Assembly (NCBI GenBank): GCA_030648295.1
Contig: JAUSID010000259.1
Span: 1 to 32,700 of the forward strand
From: Opitutaceae bacterium
GTDB lineage: Bacteria > Verrucomicrobiota > Verrucomicrobiia > Opitutales > Opitutaceae
Length of the DNA stretch: 32,700 nucleotides
Direction of reading: 5' to 3'
A program made the translations under genes and the position numbers. The notes below the pieces were generated by a model, which was not told where the DNA came from, did not search any database, and saw nothing but the letters and a program-made list of their open reading frames with translations. Positions within the stretch are counted from its first letter, which is position 1. The number at the start of each line of letters is the position of its first letter. Of the stretch, positions 26,250-32,700 are shown one piece after another.

Positions 26250-26918
26250 TCTGCAAAGTCCCTCGTGAAAAACGGCGATTTTCGAACGTCACGTATTACG
26301 TGACATTGCCTCTGAGATTCGTCGGCATTTGCAGCCGAACTTGACGAAGTAATGCTAGCCGGGAAATTTCCCACCGCGGCCTGTGGGCGCAACCAAACGG
26401 AGTTAGCCGCGAGAGAACGCAAAGAGCGCAGAAAATCGAACTCATCTTTGTGCTCCATGTGTTCTTTCGCGGCCCAATCCAGAACTTTGAAATCGTCGCA
26501 ATCCTGCACGATCCGGATCGATATCAGCCTACCGCGGCTCCTGCGGCAGCCAAAGGCACCGGGCAAAATTGCCACAAAGAGGCACAAAAAATCGGAGGCG
26601 ATTGAAGCTCTCGCTGCGCCTATAGGCGCCCGGGCAATTCTCGCCGGCCGGACGGATCATTTTTGCGCTTTCTTGCGGCCACCAAGATCGTCGCGGCTGG
26701 CGACGAAATGGAGGGATAGTCACCCACTCGTCTCGTGAATCGAGCCACACTCTGTCCGATGATCATTTCTGCATTCGCTGGCGCGCTTGGTGTCCGGGCA
26801 AAGATCCAAACCGCGCAGCGGTCTTGTTCTAGGCCGCATTTCATTGGGCGGGCGACGAGCCGGAGACATGTTCGTGAACCGATGGACATGAAATGCAGGT
26901 TGAGTGTGCTAATGCGGG
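26250..26918. other. 669-bp intergenic region without a credible gene
   Basis: Open frames here are short, overlap on both strands and show no family features. The region contains the inverted repeat at 26407-26474 and single short units of a gccacaaagaggcacaaa type near 26570. No RNA gene was recognised. Confidence 0.5.
26407..26474. repeat. Imperfect palindromic repeat of the cgcaaagagcgcag type
   Basis: The left arm gccgcgagagaacgcaaag and the right arm tgttctttcgcggc form an imperfect hairpin of about 26 bp around a short loop. A second copy of the same family is at 29241-29309. Confidence 0.6.
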
Positions 26919-27557
26919 CTACAGCTTCCGGAGCGCCACCAGCGCGCGATGCAGGTGCACCGCCCGCTGGAGCACGGCGTCCACCGGCGGCCGCTCGGTT
27001 TTGCCGCGGATCTCATCGGTCGCGGCATCGGCGGACGCGTCCGCGAGCCGGTCGCGCGAGAGGCTCGCCTCGTCGTTGCGCACCTTTTCCGGGTTGTCGG
27101 TCATCAGCGATCCCACGGCAGTGCCCGACGCGAGTGCGTCATAGGCGCGCCGTTCATCCGCCGCCGCGGTTTGCACCGCAACGTCAGGCTCAAAATTTCG
27201 TCCCGGCCGGCCGACGACGAGCACGCCGGGACTGCGGCGCAGCCCCGCCAGCATCCGGCGCAATTCGCCGCCCGTCTCCGCATTCGCGAGCACGAACACC
27301 GGCGTGCGCGCACTGGCGTGAAACTTCAGCCACGCCTCCGTGGCGATCGCGGCCGCTTCCTTGCCCTGGACGAACCGCAGATCAAGTACGAGCGGTTGCT
27401 TTCGCGCCGGCCCTGCTGTCGCTGGCAAATCCGCCGGCAGCTCGGTCACCCGGTGATAAAGCAGACGCTGGCCGAGCTCCCGTTGCAGCGGCGCAGCCAC
27501 GGTGGCCGTAACTGACGCCAGCAATAAAATCAAAAATGCACGCATGAAAACGGCCAT
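26919..27557 (-). CDS. Secreted hypothetical protein downstream of purD
   Basis: The ATG at 27557 (or 27545) places a signal peptide at the N terminus (MRAFLILLLASVTATVAAP), giving about 209-213 residues. The body has a strand-rich stretch PLVLDLRFVQGKEAAAI and TPVFVLANAETGGELRR. These weakly recall the VLDLR and VLVN segments of S41/ClpP-like folds, but the catalytic Ser-Lys motif is not visible, so this is no more than a hint. The C terminus is charged and helical. It begins 17 bp after the purD stop and is probably cotranscribed with it. No function can be assigned. Confidence 0.75.
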   Translation of the reverse strand: MAVFMRAFLILLLASVTATVAAPLQRELGQRLLYHRVTELPADLPATAGPARKQPLVLDLRFVQGKEAAAIATEAWLKFHASARTPVFVLANAETGGELRRMLAGLRRSPGVLVVGRPGRNFEPDVAVQTAAADERRAYDALASGTAVGSLMTDNPEKVRNDEASLSRDRLADASADAATDEIRGKTERPPVDAVLQRAVHLHRALVALRKL

Positions 27558-27574
27558 GGTCTTGGTCGAAGGCG

Positions 27575-28867
27575 CTAACCGCGACTCAGCTGCCGGGCGC
27601 CAATGTCGCGGCGGAAATACTTCGATGGGCACTCGATGGCATCGCACGCCGCATACGCGTTCGCGGCCGCCTGCTGCAAGGTCGACGCGAATGCGGTGAC
27701 CCCGAGTACCCGACCGCCGTTTGTCACGATTTCCCCCTCCGCGTTTCGCGCCGTGCCGGCATGGTAAATCGTAACGCCCGGGGGAAGCTTTTCCGGGACG
27801 CGAATCACGTCGCCCTTCGCATAAGCGTCCGGGTAACCCTTCGCCGCCATCACCACGCAGATCGCATGGTCGGGTTTGATCCCGAGCGTCATGCCGCGCA
27901 GCTGGCCTTTCGCCGCGGCCCAAAGCACGGACAGCAAGTCCGTCGCGAGCCGCGGCAGCACCACCTGCGTTTCCGGATCGCCGAACCGGGTGTTGAACTC
28001 GAGCACCTGCGGCCCCTGCGCCGTCAGCATGACGCCGATGAACAGCGTGCCGCGGAAATCGATGCCTTCGGCGCCGATTGCCGCAACGGACGGCGCGACG
28101 ATGTCGCGTTCAATTCGCGCGAGCAGTTCGGGCGTGACCACGTCGGCCGGCGAATACGTTCCCATCCCACCCGTGTTCGGGCCCGTGTCGCCGTCACCGA
28201 TGCGCTTGTGATCCTGCGAGGTCGGCAGGATGACGTAATCGCGACCCGAGACCACGACGAGAATCGACGTCTCCTCACCGTGCAGGCAGTCCTCGATCAA
28301 GATCTGCCGGCCGCTGGCGCCAAATTTTCCGGTCTCCAGCATGGCCCGAACCGCCGCTTCCGCTTCGTCGCGCGTTTGCGCAACGATGACGCCTTTGCCG
28401 GCCGCGAGCCCGTCTGCCTTGATCACGATCGGCACCGGCCGCGATCGCAGGTACTCGAGCGCCGCCGGGGCGTCGCCAAAAACTCCGGCCGCCGCGGTCG
28501 GAATGCTGTACTTCAACAGCAGCTGCTTCGTGAAAATCTTCGACGCCTCGAGTCGCGCGCCGTCCGCTTTCGGCCCGTAGACGGGAATTCCAGCCTGGAG
28601 CAATTTGTCCGCGAGCCCGAGTGCGAGCGGCACCTCGGGACCGACGACGACAAACTCGATCTTCTCGCGCAATGTCAGCGCCACCAGCCGCGCCACGTCA
28701 TCCGCCGCTTCGGCGAAACATGGAACATCGGCGGCGATGCCCGCGTTGCCGGGTGCGCACACGACGCGCGGCTTCGCCGGCGAAGCGAGCAGCGCGCGAA
28801 CGAGCGCGTGTTCGCGGCCGCCGGAGCCGACGACAAGAACCGAGCGAGGCAATGCGGTGGTGGTCAC
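27575..28867 (-). CDS. purD: Phosphoribosylamine-glycine ligase
   Basis: Joins glycine to phosphoribosylamine with ATP, the second step of de novo purine synthesis. The 430-residue protein has the N-terminal VVGSGGREHALVRALL, the ATP-grasp region IVIKADGLAAGKGVIVA, QDHKRIGDGDTGPNTGGMG and the metal-binding EFNTRFGDPETQ. A C-terminal barrel follows (GVTIYHAGT, NGGRVLGVTA). Length and motifs are standard. It links to prs (PRPP) and glyA (glycine) elsewhere in the window. Confidence 0.96.
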   Translation of the reverse strand: MTTTALPRSVLVVGSGGREHALVRALLASPAKPRVVCAPGNAGIAADVPCFAEAADDVARLVALTLREKIEFVVVGPEVPLALGLADKLLQAGIPVYGPKADGARLEASKIFTKQLLLKYSIPTAAAGVFGDAPAALEYLRSRPVPIVIKADGLAAGKGVIVAQTRDEAEAAVRAMLETGKFGASGRQILIEDCLHGEETSILVVVSGRDYVILPTSQDHKRIGDGDTGPNTGGMGTYSPADVVTPELLARIERDIVAPSVAAIGAEGIDFRGTLFIGVMLTAQGPQVLEFNTRFGDPETQVVLPRLATDLLSVLWAAAKGQLRGMTLGIKPDHAICVVMAAKGYPDAYAKGDVIRVPEKLPPGVTIYHAGTARNAEGEIVTNGGRVLGVTAFASTLQQAAANAYAACDAIECPSKYFRRDIGARQLSRG

Positions 28868-29240
28868 GTCCGGAGAAACACACCCACCCGCCCGCCCGTG
28901 GCAAGGCCGCGTTGCGGGCTAAGGGCGAGGGGCACGGGGCAAGGGGGAAGGGGGAAGCGGCAAAGCAATTCAGGTCTTCTTCGCGGTTTCGCGCCTTCGC
29001 GTGAGCCACTGGTCTGAAGTGGTCGGTGGTCGGTTGTCGGTGTCAGATGATCGACGTTCGCACGAACCCGAAACGCGAAACCTCCGCCGAAGGCGGGCTG
29101 GCTTTCACAGGAGGAAACGGAGGCAACCGAGCAATCCCCGCGCAAGCGCGTTGATCTCTGTTACCTCTGCGACCTCCTGTTAAATGCCTGGTGGTTTGGG
29201 CCAATCCTGAAAATGCACGCAAGCCGCGAGCATGAGTTAA

Positions 29241-29309
29241 CCGCAAGGAACGCAAAGAGCGCAGAGAAACTGCTCCTCTGCTCCCTTGCGTTCCTTGCGT
29301 TCTTTGCGG
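29241..29309. repeat. Imperfect palindromic repeat of the cgcaaagagcgcag type, copy 2
   Basis: The left arm ccgcaaggaacgcaaagag and the right arm gcgttccttgcgttctttgc form a long imperfect hairpin. It is related to the element at 26407-26474. Confidence 0.7.
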
Positions 29310-29599
29310 CTAAATCCATCTCCCTTCGGTTGCGGCCGTCTCGACAAGAGGGGCTGCGCCGCGCTGGGTGCTCTGTGACCCAGGTTTGATGGCTGGAATT
29401 TTCGATCCGTTAATCCGCCTCGTTCTGTTACCCCTCTCCACTCTCCGCGATTTTGCGGTTGTTCGCGGCCTGAAGATACCAGCGCCACGTGCGCGCAACG
29501 CGCGCAGTTCTCGCGCTTCGCGCGCGGTTCTGCGTTCTGGGTTTTGGGTTCTGAGTTCTCGCGCCAGGCGCGAGTGACAAGTGACCGGTGACACGACCG

Positions 29600-29664
29600 C
29601 TGACGTCTGACCTCTGACGTCTGACATCTGGCCTCTGGCCTCTGGTCTCTGGCTTCTGGTCTCT
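29600..29664. repeat. Heptamer tandem repeat (tctgacc/tctggcc units)
   Basis: About nine degenerate units of roughly 7 bp (ctgacgt, ctgacct, ctgacat, ctggcct, ctggtct, ctggctt) run head to tail, just past the end of the LOG-domain gene. Confidence 0.75.
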
Positions 29665-29690
29665 TCGCCCTTTGCCTCCTGCCCTTTGCC

Positions 29691-31595
29691 CTACAGCACT
29701 TGCAGCTTCTTCCGATAGAAGGCGACGACTTCGTCGGGGTCGTCGGTGAAAAGGATGTAGTCGGCGATCCAGGCCGGAGCGCGCTTTGTATTGATCATCG
29801 TCCGCAGCTGCCGGCGGAGATCGCCCCAGAATTTGGCGTTGAAGAAAACGTACGGGACGCGCGGCCGGATCCCAAGCTTGAGGTTGCACATTTCGATGCC
29901 GACCTCCTCGAGCGTCCCCACCCCGCCGACGTTGAAGATGCAAAAATCGGCGGCCTCGAACCATTTTTGGCGGAAATGCCGCGACGATTCCTGGAACGTG
30001 TTGAAAAAATCCACGCCCAACTCAGGCGGTTGCGCTTCCAGCTCGAGAAAACACGCGCCGGTGAGCGCGCCCTTGCCGCGCGCCTGATCGGTCGCGAGCC
30101 GCATGACCCCGCCACCACCACCCGTGAGCACGCCGAGATTGGTACCCATGAAGGTCGTCAGCTTGTCGACGAGCGACGAGATCCGATCCGTATCCTCTTT
30201 TTCCAGACCGATGGCCGAGCCATAGAACGCGAGGATGGTCGCCTCCTGAAACTTGCGGGCGCTCTCCTCCCGCACGAAGAACCCGTGCTCCTTTTTGTAC
30301 GTGTGCAGGTAGACGTCCTTGGTCAGCTCATCGTACCAGTACACCTGGAGACCGATCGCGTTGAACGTGTCGAGCCGGCCGTGCGCGTTGGCGGAAAGGA
30401 AGTATCCGTGGGTGCGTGACGCCTTGCGAAAGATGATCCGGCGCAGCTTCAGGTCGCTCATCCGGGTAATCAGCTCGATCTGCTCCAGCAACGCGGGAAA
30501 ATAATCGAGCACCAGCGTGTCGGCGTTCTCCGGCGCGGCGTCCAGCGCCTGGATGATCGTGCGGTAGCCGCAGGGCCCGCCCTCGCCGAGCACTTTGCGC
30601 ATGTCGTCCGTCGCACGCACGAACAGGCTGTGGTTCTCCATCGTGCCGCTCTGCCCCTTGACCGTGATCTTCGTCCGCGGCCGCGCCTCGCTGTTTTCAT
30701 GCCGCGGGTTTTCATCGAGACATTTGTAGAGCTCGGTGGCGGTGGCGAGCAGCCGGGTCCGGCGTTTGGCCAGCGCCTTGAATTCCGGATCGGTCGCCTC
30801 GGGCGCGCGGAACACCTCGACCGAAACGACCGGGTTCACCACCGGCTGGTCGCCGGTGTTGTAGATTTCGAGCATGATGTTCGTGCCGAAAGTCTTGATC
30901 GGATCGAGCAGGACTGCGCTGGTGTGGATGCCAAAATTCCCCTCGCCCTGGTTCAGGACCACGAAGTGCTCCTTCAGATACATCGAACAACTCGTGAGAA
31001 TTCCGGAACGCGGCGGAATCGTCAGCGGCGCCATCTCGTGCCGCACTTGCACGCGATCGAGGTAATTGCGTCCCGCGACGCCGCTGATCACGCGCTCGAA
31101 GTCGGCCCGGACCAGCTTCGAGCTGAGCGTGTAGCCGACCTGGTGCGGGGTGAGGAAAACGCGGCCGAGGCTGTCGATGCTGATCGTATTCGGGAGCTTG
31201 ATTCGATTTTCGCGCAGCGCATCCCAGATCTCGGCGGTGGAAAGTTTCGCTGCGACGGGCGCGAAGAACAGCCGCCCCACCGGCGCGCCGACGCGCATGA
31301 GCTTTTTCCAATAGGAGGCGTTCGGAAAACTCGCGTCGAAAATGAAGGTGTCCGCTTCGAGCTCGAGCCGGTTGCCCTCCACGTGCGGGGGCCCCTGGAT
31401 TGCCATCTCGACGCCGATTCGCGCCAGCGCGCTGCGCTCGCTGAACTTCAGCGCCGCGAGGTTGGTTTTAAGAAACTCGAACTCAGCGGGATGGCGGGGC
31501 CAGAACGCCAGCGTGAGCGTGACCGTGCGCTCATCCTTGTTCTTTACCGTGAGGATTTGACCGTCCTGGCTGGTCCAAAATTGGTCGCCGTTCAT
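29691..31595 (-). CDS. LOG-domain protein with a long N-terminal region of unknown function
   Basis: A 634-residue protein. The last 180 residues match the LOG (lysine decarboxylase-like) Rossmann fold: AFYGSAIGLEKED, GVLTGGGGGVMRLATDQA and the nucleotide-binding VGGVGTLEE at 556-564, where the usual PGGxGTxxE has Val instead of Pro. LOG enzymes release cytokinin-like bases from nucleoside monophosphates, and bacterial relatives hydrolyse nucleotides. Residues 1-450 are not recognised; they include strand-rich parts (FIFDASFPNASYWKK, FGTNIMLEIYNTGDQPVVNPVVSVEVF) and a segment that looks like a degenerate Rossmann half (DTLVLDYFPALLEQIELITRMSDLK). Normal LOG proteins have 180-250 residues. The substrate is unknown. 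Confidence 0.82.
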   Translation of the reverse strand: MNGDQFWTSQDGQILTVKNKDERTVTLTLAFWPRHPAEFEFLKTNLAALKFSERSALARIGVEMAIQGPPHVEGNRLELEADTFIFDASFPNASYWKKLMRVGAPVGRLFFAPVAAKLSTAEIWDALRENRIKLPNTISIDSLGRVFLTPHQVGYTLSSKLVRADFERVISGVAGRNYLDRVQVRHEMAPLTIPPRSGILTSCSMYLKEHFVVLNQGEGNFGIHTSAVLLDPIKTFGTNIMLEIYNTGDQPVVNPVVSVEVFRAPEATDPEFKALAKRRTRLLATATELYKCLDENPRHENSEARPRTKITVKGQSGTMENHSLFVRATDDMRKVLGEGGPCGYRTIIQALDAAPENADTLVLDYFPALLEQIELITRMSDLKLRRIIFRKASRTHGYFLSANAHGRLDTFNAIGLQVYWYDELTKDVYLHTYKKEHGFFVREESARKFQEATILAFYGSAIGLEKEDTDRISSLVDKLTTFMGTNLGVLTGGGGGVMRLATDQARGKGALTGACFLELEAQPPELGVDFFNTFQESSRHFRQKWFEAADFCIFNVGGVGTLEEVGIEMCNLKLGIRPRVPYVFFNAKFWGDLRRQLRTMINTKRAPAWIADYILFTDDPDEVVAFYRKKLQVL

Positions 31596-31791
31596 TTCGA
31601 AGGGGACAGGTGATGGCCCAATCGGGAGTGAGAGTGAAGGTGAAAGTTAGCCCGCATTTTTCACCCTCTGCATGTCATTCAGCATTCCTTCACTCTCTGA
31701 TTGCATTCGGTGGCCTCGACTGGCACTGGTGGAAACTTTTACGGCACAAACCCGGCGCCGGCGTTACTCCTTCCCGTCCCTCAAATCCACA

Positions 31792-32565
31792 ATGAAACTG
31801 AAGCATATCCTCACGATTTGCCTGCTCGCGCTCGGCCTGGCCGCAGCACGCGGCCAGGAAGTCAAAGCGAACATTCCCGGCAAGTCGGAGCAACCGGCCG
31901 CCAGCGTCGCCAAAGCGACGACGTACACTGAACCGCAGCTCCTCGAGGAGCTGGGGTGGTACATCGGCAAGCGCGCCCAGCTTTCCGAGCTCGAACTCAG
32001 CAAGGAGGAAGTGGATTCGGTGCTCAAAGGCATCGGCCTCGCGGCCAGCGGCAAGGATTCGCCGTTCGATCTCGAGAAGATCGGCCCGGCGATGGACGAG
32101 TTCATGCAGAAGAAACAGGCGACGTACATGAACAAGCTAAAGACCAAGAATGCCACGACCAACGCCGACTTCTTCAAAAAACTGAAGGAAAACAAAAACG
32201 TGGTCGAGCTGCCCAGCGGCCTGCGCTACGAAATCGTGAAGCCGGGTGCGGGGCCGTTCCCGAAGGACGACCAGACGGTACGTGTCCATTACACCGGCAC
32301 GCTGCTCGATGGCTCGGTGTTCGACAGCTCGGTCCAGCGCGGCGAACCCGCCGAATTCGGGCTCAAGGAAGTCATCCCCGGCTGGACGGAGGGTATCCAG
32401 AAGGTGAATAAGGGCGGCAAGATAAAGCTGTACGTCCCGCCGCAGCTCGCCTATGGCGACGACGGCCGCCCCGGCATCCCGCCCGGTTCGACGCTGATCT
32501 TCGAAGTCGAGCTGCTGGAAATCAAGGCCCCCGGCGCTGCCGCCGCGCCCGCCGCGAAGAAGTAA
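31792..32565 (+). CDS. Secreted FKBP-type peptidyl-prolyl isomerase
   Basis: Speeds proline isomerisation during folding of exported proteins. The ATG at 31792 gives 257 residues beginning with a signal peptide (MKLKHILTICLLALGLAAARGQ). An N-terminal helical dimerisation domain follows (about 45-135, GWYIGKRAQLSELELSKEEVDSVLKG), as in FkpA and Mip. The catalytic FKBP domain (about 150-245) has VRVHYTGTLLDGSVFDSS, EFGLKEVIPGWTEGIQ, LAYGDDGRPGIPPGSTLIFEVELL. A short Ala/Pro/Lys tail ends the protein. It is divergent from the LOG gene. Confidence 0.94.
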   Translation: MKLKHILTICLLALGLAAARGQEVKANIPGKSEQPAASVAKATTYTEPQLLEELGWYIGKRAQLSELELSKEEVDSVLKGIGLAASGKDSPFDLEKIGPAMDEFMQKKQATYMNKLKTKNATTNADFFKKLKENKNVVELPSGLRYEIVKPGAGPFPKDDQTVRVHYTGTLLDGSVFDSSVQRGEPAEFGLKEVIPGWTEGIQKVNKGGKIKLYVPPQLAYGDDGRPGIPPGSTLIFEVELLEIKAPGAAAAPAAKK

Positions 32566-32586
32566 GAGATTTCACCTGCGAACACG

Positions 32587-32618
32587 AAAGCCCGCGGCCC
32601 AACCGCCGGGCTTTTTTT
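32587..32618 (+). terminator. Intrinsic terminator after the FKBP gene
   Basis: aaagcccgcgg and ccgccgggcttt form an 11-bp stem with one bulged base and a short loop, followed by a run of seven T (32612-32618). It begins 22 bp after the stop codon. Confidence 0.88.
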
Positions 32619-32650
32619 ATGGGTAGCAGCCGAGGTGACGAGGCTGGGCG

Positions 32651-32700
32651 CCTGGGAGCGCGACCGCCCTCGGTCGCAATGTTCAAAAGCGACCGAGGGC
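32651..32700. repeat. Palindromic element at the right edge, incomplete
   Basis: It starts with cctgggagcgc, the same end as the elements at 15009 and 19882. It contains a perfect 12-bp inverted pair gccctcggtcgc (32666-32677) and gcgaccgagggc (32689-32700). It probably continues past the window. Confidence 0.65.

Larger units (their letters stand above)
28868..29690. other. 823-bp repeat-rich intergenic region
   Basis: No credible gene. It is built of simple and inverted repeats: a purine-rich agggggaagggggaag stretch near 28950, gaaacgcgaaac units near 29070, the palindrome at 29241-29309, a ctcgcgcc/ggcgcgag hairpin near 29558-29575 and heptamer tandem units at 29600-29664. Coding genes on both sides are on the minus strand. 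Confidence 0.6.

Overview
The window is GC-rich and typical of a Gram-negative member of the PVC group, most likely Verrucomicrobia (Opitutae-like). This is an inference. It rests on an outer-membrane assembly and lipid A cluster (BamA, Skp/OmpH, LpxD), an unusually long GreA-type protein of the kind found in PVC bacteria, few clear Shine-Dalgarno sites, and several families of palindromic intergenic repeats.

Left part (1-5900) is accessory. On the minus strand, running off the left edge, lies a compact array of tRNA genes: Glu(UUC), Cys(GCA), Ala(CGC) and a partial Gly(UCC). All four carry A-G instead of G18-G19 in the D loop. The three T loops that are visible have G55 instead of U55. The ordinary tRNA-Pro(CGG) at 3907-3983 has the canonical elbow, so the difference is not a general trait of this genome. 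Upstream of the array on the same strand is a densely structured region ending in an intrinsic terminator. Four alternating copies of one 8-nt complementary pair allow mutually exclusive pairings, as in an attenuator or riboswitch. A small divergent ORF, a LysR-type regulator and a tyrosine recombinase with altered active-site residues follow. To the right of tRNA-Pro lies a decayed TPR membrane-protein gene, then a HTH/metallo-beta-lactamase fusion.

Middle part (5968-18428) is mostly core. It holds pyrE (+) and a minus-strand series that reads, in transcription order, greA-like, dnaB, bamA, ompH/skp, lpxD, prs and htrA. These cover transcript elongation, replication, outer-membrane protein insertion, periplasmic chaperoning, lipid A acylation, PRPP supply and periplasmic proteolysis. 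rsmB (+) diverges from greA.

Right part (18596-32565) contains a two-lobed aspartyl protease with a PDZ domain, an MFS transporter, a CHASE-PAS hybrid histidine kinase, ywlE-type phosphatase with glyA, purD with a small secreted hypothetical protein, a LOG-domain protein with a long unrecognised N-terminal region, and a secreted FKBP-type prolyl isomerase with a clear terminator. pyrE, prs, purD and glyA together supply nucleotide and one-carbon metabolism. Several intergenic gaps are filled by palindromic or heptamer-based repeats rather than genes.
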